Shown: piece by piece, positions 1-7,436 of the stretch
How positions within the stretch are numbered: position 1 is the first letter of the stretch
Layout of the letters: each line of letters starts with the position of its first letter
Assembly: GCA_041483455.1 (NCBI GenBank)
Contig: JBGPFS010000067.1
Location: 1-11,080 of the forward strand
DNA from: JBGPFS01 sp041483455
GTDB taxonomy: Bacteria; Chloroflexota; Limnocylindria; Limnocylindrales; CSP1-4
Length of the DNA stretch: 11,080 nt
Reading direction: 5' to 3'
Translations under genes and position numbers: made by a program
The notes under the pieces: generated by a model
Seen by the model: the letters and a program-made list of their open reading frames with translations, nothing else
What the model was told of the DNA's origin: nothing
The model's database searches: none

Positions 1-23
1 ACGGGTCACCTGAGCCCGCCCGC

Positions 24-1454
24 CTACGACGTCACCTCGCCGGTCGGCTTGGCGCGCGAGGCGCGCTTCTTCGGGACGGCAGCCGTTCCTGCCGCGTCGG
101 GAGCGACCGCGGGCGCGGCGTCGGGCGCGACCGGAGCCGCCTTCTTGCGGCGGACGGCCTTGGCCGGGACGTCGAGCGGCGCCTCGTCGGGCACGAGCGG
201 GGCCTCGGCGGCGGGCGCCTTCTTGCGGCGGACGGCCTTGGCCGGGACGTCGAGCGGCGCGGCGTCGGGGTCATCGGCCGGGGCTCCGGCCGCGGGCGCC
301 TCGACACCGGCTTCGGACGCGGTGGCAGGTGCCTGGCCGGCCTCGGGCCCCGCGGTGGCCTCGGCGACGGGCTCGCGGGCGGCCTCCGCCGCGGCTCGAG
401 CGGCCTCGGCGACGGAGACGTCGCTCCGGATGTCGATCCGCCAGCCGGTGAGCTTGGCCGCCAGGCGGGCGTTCTGGCCCTCGCGCCCGATCGCCAGCGA
501 GAGCATCCGCTCGGGGACGGTGACGCTCGCGATCCGGTGCTCCTCGTCGATCACCACGCCCAGGACCTGGGCCGGGCTCAGGGCGTTCGCGACGAAGACC
601 GAGGCGTCCTCGTGCCAGGGGATGACGTCGATCTTCTCGCCGGCCAGCTCGGCCACGACCGCCTGGACCCGGGCGCCCCGCTGGCCGACCGTCGCGCCGA
701 CCGGGTCGAGCCCCTCCTGGCGCGAGAAGACGGCGACCTTGGAGCGGCTGCCCGCCTCGCGGGCGATCGCCTTGATCTCGACGGTGCCGTTGTGGATCTC
801 GGGCACCTCGAGCTCGAACAGGCGACGCAGGAAGTTCTTGTGGGAACGGCTCACGAACAGCTGCGGCCCGCGCATCCCGCGGCGGACCTCGAGCACAAGG
901 GCCTTGACCGGCTGGCCGATCCGGTAGTGCTCGAGCGGGGATTGCTCGGTCGTGGCGAGGATCGCCTCCGCCCGGGCGTTCCCCGTGCTCACGAGGTCGA
1001 GGATGATCGCCCGCGGTTCGACCCGGTTGACGGTCCCGGTCATGAGCTCGCCCTCGCGGCTCGCGAACTGGTCGTACTGGACGTCGCGCTCGGCCTCGCG
1101 CAGGCGCTGGAGGACGACCTGCTTCGCGGTCTGGGCGTGGATCCGGCCGAAGGAGTTCGGGTCGAGCTCCTCGATCTCGACCAGGTCGCCCAGGCCGGCG
1201 CCGGGGTCGATGGCGTGCGCCTGCTCCAGGTCGAACTCGGTGAAGGGGTCCTCGACGACGGCCACCGCCAGCTTGGCCCGGAAGACGCGGATCCGGCCGG
1301 TCTCGCCGTCGATCCGAACGCACACATCCTCATCGCCGGGCACGCGCCGATAGGCCGACTGGATGGCGTCCTCGACCGTGCGGAGGAGGTGCTCTCGCGG
1401 GACCTGCTTCTCCGCGTTGAGCTGCAGCAGCGCCGTGACGAAATCTCGATTCAC
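24..1454 (-). CDS. nusA: Transcription termination/antitermination factor NusA
   Basis: NusA binds RNA polymerase and nascent RNA and modulates pausing, intrinsic termination and antitermination. The 476-residue product has the family order: N-terminal RNAP-binding domain (about 1-130), S1 domain (about 135-205), then two KH domains. KH1 carries VGQRGARVQAVV near 256-267 and GEKIDVIPW at 272-280; KH2 carries AIGREGQNARLA at 321-332. No acidic AR repeats follow. Instead residues about 347-476 form an Ala/Pro/Glu-rich tail ending in basic clusters (RRKK, PKKRASRAK), with a 15-residue segment duplicated at 399-413 and 425-439. I chose the GTG at 1454 because GGGAGG lies 6 nt upstream (1461-1466) and VNRDFVTALLQL matches the usual NusA N-terminus. 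An in-frame ATG at 1550 lacks a ribosome binding site and would read through the terminator hairpin. The gene is separated from ispG by a promoter and terminator, so it is probably its own unit. Identity is certain from the KH/S1 motifs; the tail's role is unknown. Confidence 0.97.
   Translation of the reverse strand: MNRDFVTALLQLNAEKQVPREHLLRTVEDAIQSAYRRVPGDEDVCVRIDGETGRIRVFRAKLAVAVVEDPFTEFDLEQAHAIDPGAGLGDLVEIEELDPNSFGRIHAQTAKQVVLQRLREAERDVQYDQFASREGELMTGTVNRVEPRAIILDLVSTGNARAEAILATTEQSPLEHYRIGQPVKALVLEVRRGMRGPQLFVSRSHKNFLRRLFELEVPEIHNGTVEIKAIAREAGSRSKVAVFSRQEGLDPVGATVGQRGARVQAVVAELAGEKIDVIPWHEDASVFVANALSPAQVLGVVIDEEHRIASVTVPERMLSLAIGREGQNARLAAKLTGWRIDIRSDVSVAEAARAAAEAAREPVAEATAGPEAGQAPATASEAGVEAPAAGAPADDPDAAPLDVPAKAVRRKKAPAAEAPLVPDEAPLDVPAKAVRRKKAAPVAPDAAPAVAPDAAGTAAVPKKRASRAKPTGEVTS
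138..260 (-). repeat. Duplicated 45-bp segment in the nusA 3' end
   Basis: Positions 138-182 and 216-260 are identical over 45 bp, with a 78-bp period (26 codons, so the frame is kept). Each copy encodes a 15-residue unit containing PLDVPAKAVRRKK. The perfect DNA identity, including third codon positions, points to a recent in-frame duplication or to gene conversion rather than ancient repeat divergence. The copies lie in the low-complexity C-terminal tail, beyond KH2. Confidence 0.9.
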
Positions 1455-1519
1455 GTTCGACCTCCCGTCACGACGTCGCCGGCCGACGGTCGCCCGCCGG
1501 CCTCGATCGGTCGGCCGCC

Positions 1520-1546
1520 AAAAAAAGACGTGGGGGTCACCCACGT
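1520..1546 (-). terminator. Intrinsic terminator in the nusA leader
   Basis: Read on the minus strand this is a perfect 7-bp stem, ACGTGGG (1546-1540) with CCCACGT (1534-1528), closing a 5-nt loop. One base follows, then seven consecutive T (1526-1520). That is a classical Rho-independent terminator and the only such hairpin plus T-tract I found in the window. It lies about 90 nt past the ispG stop, so it could end the upstream operon. It also lies about 30-50 nt downstream of the candidate nusA promoter, so transcripts from that promoter must pass it before reaching nusA. It may therefore act as an attenuator. Confidence 0.85.
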
Positions 1547-1576
1547 TCATCGGAGCGGCCGGTGGAATTGGCCGGG

Positions 1577-1605
1577 AGTATACACCCGGACGGGTGGAGC
1601 CTCAA
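1577..1605 (-). promoter_or_regulatory. Candidate sigma70-type promoter for nusA
   Basis: On the minus strand, TTGAGG (1605-1600, 4 of 6 to TTGACA) and TATACT (1582-1577, 5 of 6 to TATAAT) are separated by exactly 17 bp. This AT-rich -10 stands out in a GC-rich background. The expected start is near A1569/A1568, giving a nusA leader of about 115 nt. A 6-bp inverted repeat, CACCCG-TC-CGGGTG (1596-1583), fills the spacer and could be an operator or chance. No better promoter is visible between the terminator and the nusA start (1519-1455). Confidence 0.65.
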
Positions 1606-1635
1606 TGCCGCGCGGCCCGGGACGAGCCCCGTGGG

Positions 1636-2868
1636 TCAGCGGGCCGGGAAGCGGCGCTCCACGTAGGCGTCGACGAGCGCGCTGAACTCCGCGACCAGGC
1701 CCTCGCCGCGGAGGGTCCGGTCCAGCCGACCGTCGATGAAGACCGGCGCGACCGGCTCCTCGAACGTACCCGGCAGACTGATCCCGATATCGGCGTGCTT
1801 GCTCTCGCCCGGGCCGTTCACCACGCAGCCCATGACGGCCACGCGCAGCTCCTCGACGCCCGGATGCGTCGCCCGCCAGTCCGGCATCCGCTCCTTCAGG
1901 TGGGCCTGGATCTCCTGCGCCATCACCTGGAAGAAGGTCGAGGTCGTCCGCCCACAGCCCGGGCAGGCGCTGACCTGGGGCAGGAACGACCGGAGCCCCA
2001 TCGACTGGAGGATCTGCTGGGCGACCTCGACCTCGAGCTCGCGGCCAGCCCCGGGCTCGGGCGTGAGCGACACCCGGATCGTGTCCCCGATCCCCTCGTT
2101 GAGGAGGATGGCGAGGCCGGCCGTCGAGATCACGATCCCCTTCATCGCCATCCCGGCCTCGGTCAGCCCCAGATGGAGCGGGTAGTCCGAGAGTGGGCCA
2201 AGCCGGCGATAGACGTCGACCAGGTCGCGGACCCCGGACACCTTGGCCGACAGGATGATCCGGTCGTGGCCTAGGCCGGTCGCCTCGGCCAGCTCGGCGG
2301 ACCGCATCGCCGAGGCGACCATCGCCTCGATCATCACGTCGCGCGCGTCCAGCGGCTCGGCGAGCCGGGCGTTCGCCTCCATCAGCTCGGTCAGGAGCGC
2401 CTGGTCGAGCGATCCCCAGTTGACGCCGATCCGGACCGGCTTGTCGTGCTCGAGCGCGATCCGGACGATCGTCTGGAAGTTCTCATCGTGGCGCTTCGTC
2501 CCGACGTTGCCCGGGTTGATCCGGTACTTCGCGAGCGCCGCCGCGGTCTCCGGGAAGGCCGCCAGGAGGAGGTGCCCGTTGTAGTGGAAATCGCCGATGA
2601 CGGGGACGTCGACACCCAGCCCGCGCACCTTCCGGATCATCTCCGGGACCGCGGCGGCCGCCGCCTCCGTGTTCACCGTCACGCGGACGAGCTGGCTGCC
2701 GGCGTGGGCGAGCCGGGCGACCTGGATCGCGGTCGCGTCCGCGTCCGCCGTGTCCGTGTTCGTCATCGACTGCACGACGATCGGGTGGGCCGACCCCACG
2801 AGCACGCCGCCGACGTCGACGCTGACCGTCGGCCGACGACGCGGCCGGAGCGCCTCGGGGTCGCTCAC
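1636..2868 (-). CDS. ispG: 4-hydroxy-3-methylbut-2-enyl diphosphate synthase (IspG/GcpE)
   Basis: IspG is the iron-sulfur enzyme of the MEP pathway that reductively converts MEcPP to HMBPP in the cytosol. The 410-residue product has the TIM-barrel part first, with conserved VVQSMTNTDT (31-40), GDFHYNGH (92-99), INPGN (117-121) and HLGLTEAG (232-239). The C-terminal cluster-binding part follows. Its [4Fe-4S] ligands are visible as C302 and C305 (CPGC), C348 and E355 (GCVVNGPGE); the C-to-E spacing of 7 matches the E. coli enzyme (C305/E312). The length is in the normal range for the short, two-domain form. The GTG at 2868 overlaps the rseP stop by 4 nt (GTGA), which implies translational coupling and fixes the start. 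It is the last gene of the packed operon, followed by a 181-nt gap before nusA. The stop is TGA at 1638-1636. Confidence 0.96.
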   Translation of the reverse strand: MSDPEALRPRRRPTVSVDVGGVLVGSAHPIVVQSMTNTDTADADATAIQVARLAHAGSQLVRVTVNTEAAAAAVPEMIRKVRGLGVDVPVIGDFHYNGHLLLAAFPETAAALAKYRINPGNVGTKRHDENFQTIVRIALEHDKPVRIGVNWGSLDQALLTELMEANARLAEPLDARDVMIEAMVASAMRSAELAEATGLGHDRIILSAKVSGVRDLVDVYRRLGPLSDYPLHLGLTEAGMAMKGIVISTAGLAILLNEGIGDTIRVSLTPEPGAGRELEVEVAQQILQSMGLRSFLPQVSACPGCGRTTSTFFQVMAQEIQAHLKERMPDWRATHPGVEELRVAVMGCVVNGPGESKHADIGISLPGTFEEPVAPVFIDGRLDRTLRGEGLVAEFSALVDAYVERRFPAR

Positions 2869-3968
2869 GGAGCGCCCCGGCCCGGGGCCGTGATGTCGAA
2901 CCAGGTGATCCAGACCAGGAACGTCATCAGGACCATGAACCCGGCCAGGTAGGTCAGCCGTTCCGCCCGGACGCTGATCCGCTCGCCGACGACCGAGCGC
3001 AGGAGCAGCACGGCGATCCGCCCGCCGTCGAGCGGCGGGAACGGGAGGATGTTCACGAGGGCGAGGTTCGCCGAGAGGATCCCCGCCAGGTAGAGCGTGA
3101 AGATCGGGCCGAGCTGCCAGAAGACGTCGCCGACCTGGACGGCGATCCCGATCGGACCGGTGACCGGCGGCGCCTGGGTCGGATGGAGGACGATCGACTC
3201 GACGAGCTTGCCCAGGCCCCGGACGATCAGCCCGAAGGCGGCGGATGTCCGTGCGCCGGCGAGCTGCAGCGCGGTCCACGGATCGCGCTGGAAGTAGGCG
3301 CCGGTCAGGGTCGAGCGAAGCTGCCCCACCCCCAGCGCGCCATGCGTCAGATCGATCTTGTCGGGCGGCCGGAGGGTCACGGTGGGATCGCCGGTCGTGC
3401 CGTCGGCATGGGTGATGCCGAGCGTGATCGTCTCGCCGGCGTGCGAGCGCAGGGCGTCGACGATCGCTGATCGGTCGGGTGAATCCTGGAATGCCTCGAA
3501 CCGGGTCCCATCCACGGCGTCGATCCGATCGCCGGCCACCAGGCCCGCCCCCGCCGCGGGAGAGCCCGCTTCGACGGACCCGACGGTGATCCCGGCCGCC
3601 GGGTTGGCGAGCCAGGCGATGGCGAAGAAGATCGCGAACGCGAGCAGCAGGTTCATCACCACCCCGGCGACCAGGATGACCAGCTTCACCGGCAACCTAG
3701 CCCGAACGAACGAGCTTGGATCGTCCGAGTCGCCGTCCTCGCCCTCGAGCCGGACGAAGCCGCCGATCGGGAGCCAGTTCAGCGTGTAGAGCGTCGCCCC
3801 GCCCGAGCGGAGGACGCGAGCCCGGGGCGGGAACCCGATCCCGAACTCGAGGACGCGGACACCGGCCAGCCGAGCGGTCAGGAAGTGGCCGAACTCATGG
3901 ATGACCACCAGCATCCCGAGGATGACGATGAACAGGACGATCGTGATCGCGGACTGGACGGCGGCCAC
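2865..3968 (-). CDS. rseP: RseP-family site-2 intramembrane zinc metalloprotease
   Basis: This is a membrane-embedded zinc protease of the M50B family that cuts transmembrane substrates, such as anti-sigma factors or leftover signal peptides, within the bilayer. The 367-residue product has a first hydrophobic helix (about 7-23) running into the zinc motif HEFGH (24-28, with E25 catalytic). A second membrane stretch lies at about 95-120 and a single PDZ domain at about 127-203. The C-terminal membrane segments (about 288-308 and 338-357) include NILPFPPLDGGR, whose D314 is the third metal ligand. One PDZ domain rather than the two of E. coli RseP is usual in many other phyla. The GTG at 3968 is preceded by a G-rich tract within the dxr end and lies 5 nt beyond the dxr stop. 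No sigma/anti-sigma pair is nearby, so the substrate cannot be inferred here. Confidence 0.94.
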   Translation of the reverse strand: MAAVQSAITIVLFIVILGMLVVIHEFGHFLTARLAGVRVLEFGIGFPPRARVLRSGGATLYTLNWLPIGGFVRLEGEDGDSDDPSSFVRARLPVKLVILVAGVVMNLLLAFAIFFAIAWLANPAAGITVGSVEAGSPAAGAGLVAGDRIDAVDGTRFEAFQDSPDRSAIVDALRSHAGETITLGITHADGTTGDPTVTLRPPDKIDLTHGALGVGQLRSTLTGAYFQRDPWTALQLAGARTSAAFGLIVRGLGKLVESIVLHPTQAPPVTGPIGIAVQVGDVFWQLGPIFTLYLAGILSANLALVNILPFPPLDGGRIAVLLLRSVVGERISVRAERLTYLAGFMVLMTFLVWITWFDITAPGRGAP

Positions 3969-3973
3969 CGGCG

Positions 3974-5242
3974 CTACCCCCCGCTCGATCCGGCGCGGGT
4001 GAACGTGGCCGCGAAGGCCCGGACCTCGGCGTCGAGCGTTCCGAGGGCGGCCAGGTCGGGGCCGTCGGCCTCGGCGGTCGCGTCGCTCCCGAAGCGCTCG
4101 ATCGAGGCCTCGAGGAGCGCCGGGATGCCCGGGAAGTCGAGCGTGCCCTCGAGGAAGCGGCCGACCGCGACCTCGTCGGCGGAGATCAGCGCGGCGGTCG
4201 CGAGTGGCCCCCGGCGACCGGCCTCGCGGGCGATCCGGAGGGCCGGGAAGCGCGACTCGTCGGGAGCCCGGAAGTCGAGCCGGGCCGCGGCGAGGAGGTC
4301 GGGCGCGGCAGCCGGCGAGGACCGGCGAGCCGGGTAGGTGAGCGCGTACTGGATCGGGAGACGCATGTCCGGGGTACCGAGCTGAGCCTTGAGGGAGCCA
4401 TCGACGAAGAGGACGGCCGAGTGGACGACGCTCTGCGGGTGGATGACCACGTCGATCGCGTCGTATCCGACATCGTAGAGCCAGTGGGCCTCGATCACCT
4501 CCAGGCCCTTGTTCGCCAGGGTCGCCGAGTCGATCGTGATCTTGGCGCCCATCCGCCAGGTCGGATGGCGGAGCGCGTCGGCGGGGGTGACGTCCGCCAG
4601 CGACTCCGGCCCGTCGAGGAAGGGGCCGCCCGACGCGGTCAGCACCAGGCGTGCCACCTCGGCCATCGATTCGCCGGCCAGGCACTGCCAGATCGCCGAG
4701 TGCTCGGAGTCGATCGGGCGGACCCACGCGAGCGGGGTCGACAGGGCGTCACCGGGAGCGCTCGCGGCCACCTCCGCGGCCCGGCGCCGCGCCAGGGGCA
4801 TCACGAGATGGCCGGCCGCCACGAGCGTCTCCTTGTTGGCCGTCGCGACGACCTTGCCGGCCGCGAGCGCGGCGAGCGTCGGGCCGAGGCTCACGATCCC
4901 GCCCGTCCCGACCACCACGAGATCGACGTCCGGGCGGGTGGCGAGCGCGACGAGGGCGTCCGGTCCGCGCTCGAGGCGCACGCCGGACGGGAGGTCCAGG
5001 GCGGTCCTCCCCGCGACCCCGAGCGCGACGACCCTCGGCCGCAGCAGGCGCGCCTGCTCCTCGAGCAGGGACGCCTGCGAACCGGTGGCGAGCGCGACGA
5101 CCCGGACCCGATCGCCGAGCGCGGCGACGACCTCGACCACCTGGCGGCCGATCGAGCCGCCGGAGCCGAGGAGCGCGATCCGGAGCGGCTCGGCCGCGCC
5201 CCCGGCTCGGCGCCCGTCCCCGGGTCCCGAGGGAGCGCTCAA
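3974..5242 (-). CDS. dxr: 1-deoxy-D-xylulose 5-phosphate reductoisomerase (DXR)
   Basis: DXR converts DXP to MEP using NADPH and a divalent metal, the committed step of the MEP isoprenoid pathway. The 422-residue product has the dinucleotide-binding loop GSGGSIGRQ (26-34), ATANKETL (133-140) and the metal ligands D178 and E180 (IDSEHSA) and E248 (NKGLEVIEAHWLY). It also has the GGPF flexible-loop start (205-208) and HPQSVVHS (268-275). About 15 residues (roughly 152-170) are inserted just before IDSEH compared with E. coli. The only plausible start is TTG at 5242, overlapping the cdsA stop as TTGA; there is no ATG, GTG or TTG between it and the conserved RIALLGSGG. The roughly 20 residues ahead of that are Gly/Ala-rich and probably disordered. 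A TTG start with no clear ribosome binding site suggests dependence on translation of cdsA. Confidence 0.95.
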   Translation of the reverse strand: MSAPSGPGDGRRAGGAAEPLRIALLGSGGSIGRQVVEVVAALGDRVRVVALATGSQASLLEEQARLLRPRVVALGVAGRTALDLPSGVRLERGPDALVALATRPDVDLVVVGTGGIVSLGPTLAALAAGKVVATANKETLVAAGHLVMPLARRRAAEVAASAPGDALSTPLAWVRPIDSEHSAIWQCLAGESMAEVARLVLTASGGPFLDGPESLADVTPADALRHPTWRMGAKITIDSATLANKGLEVIEAHWLYDVGYDAIDVVIHPQSVVHSAVLFVDGSLKAQLGTPDMRLPIQYALTYPARRSSPAAAPDLLAAARLDFRAPDESRFPALRIAREAGRRGPLATAALISADEVAVGRFLEGTLDFPGIPALLEASIERFGSDATAEADGPDLAALGTLDAEVRAFAATFTRAGSSGG

Positions 5243-6066
5243 CGCACGACGGCGAGGACCGCGAGGGCCATCACCGGGGCGGCGAACAGGAACGAGTCGA
5301 CCCGATCGAGGACGCCGCCGTGACCGGGGATGAGGTTCCCCGAATCCTTCGCCCCGGCCGCCCGCTTGAGCATCGACTCGGCCAGATCGCCGGCCTGGGC
5401 GACGAGCCCGACGACCGGGCCGAGCAGGGCCCCGACGACGGGCGACTGACCGGCCGCCCAGAAACCGGCTCCGAGGACGACCGTCGTCGCGACGAGGCCG
5501 CCGACCAGGCCGGCATATGTCTTGGATGGCGAGATGTGGGCCAGGAACCGATCGCGGCCGAACGCGCGGCCCACGAGATACGCCCCGGTGTCGTACGACC
5601 AGACGGTGAGGATCAGGACGAGGACCCACGTCCGGCCGGAGCCTAGCCCGACCAGGGGCGCGCTCGTCGGCAGGTCCGGGGCGCCCATCTCGAGTCGGAC
5701 GACGAAGCCCAGCAGACCCACGTAGACGGCTCCGAAGACCGTGACGACCCAGGTGACGAGTCCATCGCGCGGCTCGGGCCGGGTGAACGCCCCGATCGCG
5801 GCCAGGACGATCCCGATCGCGGCGAGGATCGCCCCGCTCCCGGCCAGGGCGCTCGGGGCCGCCGCGTCGATGACGACGCTCAGCGCGATGGCGATCCCGA
5901 GCCACGGCTGGGCCGGCCAACCGGCGTCCCGGAGCAGGCGGAACGTCTCCCGGCCGGCGAGCGCCACCAGCAGCAGGACCAGGGCCACGATCCACGGCCC
6001 GCCGAGGAGGAGGACCACCAGGAGCGGCGGGACGATGGCGACCGCGCTCAGCGTCCGCTCGCGCAC
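5239..6066 (-). CDS. cdsA: Phosphatidate cytidylyltransferase (CDP-diglyceride synthase)
   Basis: CdsA makes CDP-diacylglycerol from phosphatidic acid and CTP at the inner membrane, supplying all phospholipid head-group branches. The 275-residue protein is mostly hydrophobic, with several membrane helices (for example 8-37, 56-69, 77-94, 103-121, 147-158, 184-204 and 208-224). It ends in the complete family signature at 231-257: S-x-L-K-R, K240-D241, then IPGHGG (246-251) and LDRVD (253-257), where the acidic residues bind the catalytic metal. Length is typical. The GTG at 6066 lies 9 nt after the uppS stop, with a GGGGG tract between that can serve as a weak ribosome binding site. The stop overlaps the dxr TTG start. 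Placement between uppS and dxr is the common lipid-gene arrangement. Confidence 0.95.
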   Translation of the reverse strand: MRERTLSAVAIVPPLLVVLLLGGPWIVALVLLLVALAGRETFRLLRDAGWPAQPWLGIAIALSVVIDAAAPSALAGSGAILAAIGIVLAAIGAFTRPEPRDGLVTWVVTVFGAVYVGLLGFVVRLEMGAPDLPTSAPLVGLGSGRTWVLVLILTVWSYDTGAYLVGRAFGRDRFLAHISPSKTYAGLVGGLVATTVVLGAGFWAAGQSPVVGALLGPVVGLVAQAGDLAESMLKRAAGAKDSGNLIPGHGGVLDRVDSFLFAAPVMALAVLAVVR

Positions 6067-6075
6067 GCGGCCCCC

Positions 6076-6879
6076 CTAGCGCCCGAACCGTCGAGCGCGG
6101 CTGGCGTACTCGCGAAGCGCCTCGTCGAACGCCTCGGGGCCGAAATCCGGCCACAGCAGCGGAGTGAAGTAGAACTCGGCGTAGGCGGACTGCCAGATGA
6201 GGAAGTTGCTGATCCGCTGGTCGCCGCCCGTCCGGATCACGAGGTCGGGATCGGGCAGGCCGGCCGTGTAGAGCGCGCCCGAGATCGCCTCCTCGTCGAC
6301 GTCGTCGGGCTGGATCCCGCTCGCGAGGAGCTGACGGAACGCATCGACGAGCTCGGTCCGACCGGCGTAGTTGAAGGCGATGTTGAGGATCAGCCGATCG
6401 CCGCCTCGGGTCGCCCCGATCCCCTCCCCGATCGACCGGCGGGTCTCGCCCGGGAGCTCATCGAGGCGCCCGAGGAGCCGGACCCGGACACCCTCGCGAC
6501 GGAGCTCGTCGGTCTCGTTCCGGATGGCGGCCTCGAGGAGGTGGAAGAGGCCGCTGACCTCCTCGTCGGAGCGGGCCCAGTTCTCCCGGCTGAACGCGTA
6601 GAGGCTGAGGATCGGGATCCCCCGCTGGACCACGTGCCGCAGCAGCGTCCGGATCGCCTCGACGCCGGCGGCGTGTCCCTCCAGCTCGGCGATGCCGCGG
6701 GCGCGCGCCCAGCGCCGGTTGCCGTCCATGATGATCGCCACGTGGCGGGGGGACTCGTCCGCGGCGAGAGGGGCCTCCGCCGCGGGCATCCCGGATTCGG
6801 CCGGCGGGCCGGTCTGGTCGTCGACCGCGTGGGCGATCGGTGGGGCGTCGGTCGGTCGGGCCAGCGGTGCGCGGGCCAC
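6076..6879 (-). CDS. uppS: Undecaprenyl diphosphate synthase (cis-prenyltransferase, UppS/IspU)
   Basis: UppS extends farnesyl diphosphate with isopentenyl units in cis to form the C55 carrier lipid for peptidoglycan and other envelope polymers. The 267-residue product has HVAIIMDGNRRWA (46-58, with D52 the catalytic/metal Asp), YAFSRENWARS (94-104) and FNYAGR (169-174). It also has the substrate-binding block RTGGDQRISNFLIWQSAYAE (216-235). RTGGD replaces the commoner RTSGE, a mild variant. The GTG at 6879 shares one base with the frr stop and has GGAGG 4 nt upstream (6888-6884), which supports it. It gives about 45 poorly conserved residues before the catalytic motif. An internal ATG at residue 31 is the alternative start and would give a length closer to the family norm. 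Some family members make other cis-prenyl lengths, and product length cannot be read from sequence alone. Confidence 0.94.
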   Translation of the reverse strand: MARAPLARPTDAPPIAHAVDDQTGPPAESGMPAAEAPLAADESPRHVAIIMDGNRRWARARGIAELEGHAAGVEAIRTLLRHVVQRGIPILSLYAFSRENWARSDEEVSGLFHLLEAAIRNETDELRREGVRVRLLGRLDELPGETRRSIGEGIGATRGGDRLILNIAFNYAGRTELVDAFRQLLASGIQPDDVDEEAISGALYTAGLPDPDLVIRTGGDQRISNFLIWQSAYAEFYFTPLLWPDFGPEAFDEALREYASRARRFGR

Positions 6880-7436
6880 TAGACCTCCATCACCTCGTGT
6901 TCCTTGTGGGCCCCGGCCTTGTCGACCTCGGCGATGTAGCGGTCGGTGAGCCGCTGGAGCGCCTCGAGCTCGCGCCGGGCGGCGTCGGCCCCGAGGAGGC
7001 CATCGCGCTCCTCCTTCTTCAGCGTGTCGCCTGCGTCGCGGCGCTGGTTGCGGATCTCGACCCGGGCCTCCTCCATCCGTTTGTGGACCGCCTTGACGAT
7101 GTCTCGCCGGCGCTCCTCGGTGAGCTGGGGGATGTTCAGTCGGACGACGCTCCCATCCACGTTCGGGACGAGCCCGATGTCGCTCTTCTGGATCGCCTTC
7201 TCGATCGCGCCGAGGACCCCGCGATCCCAGGGCTGGATGACGATCTGGTGGGACTCGGGGACGCTGATCCCGGCGAGCTGGTTGAGCGGGGTCGGCGTTC
7301 CGTAGTACTCGACGACCAGGCGCTCGACCAGCCCGGTCGAGGCCCGGCCGGTACGCAGGCCCCCGAAATCGCGGTCCATCGCCTCGACGGCCCGGGCCAT
7401 CCGGTGCTCCGTCGCGGCCATGGTCTCGCTGCTCAT
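6879..7436 (-). CDS. frr: Ribosome recycling factor
   Basis: RRF acts with EF-G to split post-termination ribosomes. The 185-residue product is full length and colinear with the family. It has LRTGRAS (27-33) and YYGTPTPLNQLA (44-55) leading into the small domain II (about 31-105), PQLTEERR (103-110), and the helix motif IRNQRRDA (128-135) whose arginines contact 23S rRNA. The ATG at 7436 overlaps the pyrH stop (ATGA), and GGAGG lies about 9 nt upstream. The pyrH-frr pairing is conserved in most bacteria. Nothing looks unusual in this gene. Confidence 0.97.
   Translation of the reverse strand: MSSETMAATEHRMARAVEAMDRDFGGLRTGRASTGLVERLVVEYYGTPTPLNQLAGISVPESHQIVIQPWDRGVLGAIEKAIQKSDIGLVPNVDGSVVRLNIPQLTEERRRDIVKAVHKRMEEARVEIRNQRRDAGDTLKKEERDGLLGADAARRELEALQRLTDRYIAEVDKAGAHKEHEVMEV

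Noticed and set aside
1..9. A possible GTG start just after nusA on the minus strand, which could be the beginning of ylxR.
   Set aside because: Only three codons are visible, with a weak ribosome binding site. Gene context suggests ylxR, but the sequence cannot support a call.
1455..1550. An in-frame ATG at 1550 would extend NusA by 32 residues (MNVGDPH onward).
   Set aside because: It has no ribosome binding site, the extension is Arg-rich and encodes the terminator hairpin and T-run, and the GTG at 1454 has a well-placed GGGAGG and a family-like N-terminus.
1606..1635. GC-rich inverted repeat just after the ispG stop, considered as a second terminator.
   Set aside because: The pairing is only about 4 bp and there is no T-tract; the hairpin at 1520-1546 is far better.
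537..1685. Long open frame on the plus strand opposite nusA.
   Set aside because: Its protein shows no recognisable family and only the biased composition expected of a GC-rich antisense frame; nusA is firmly identified on the other strand.
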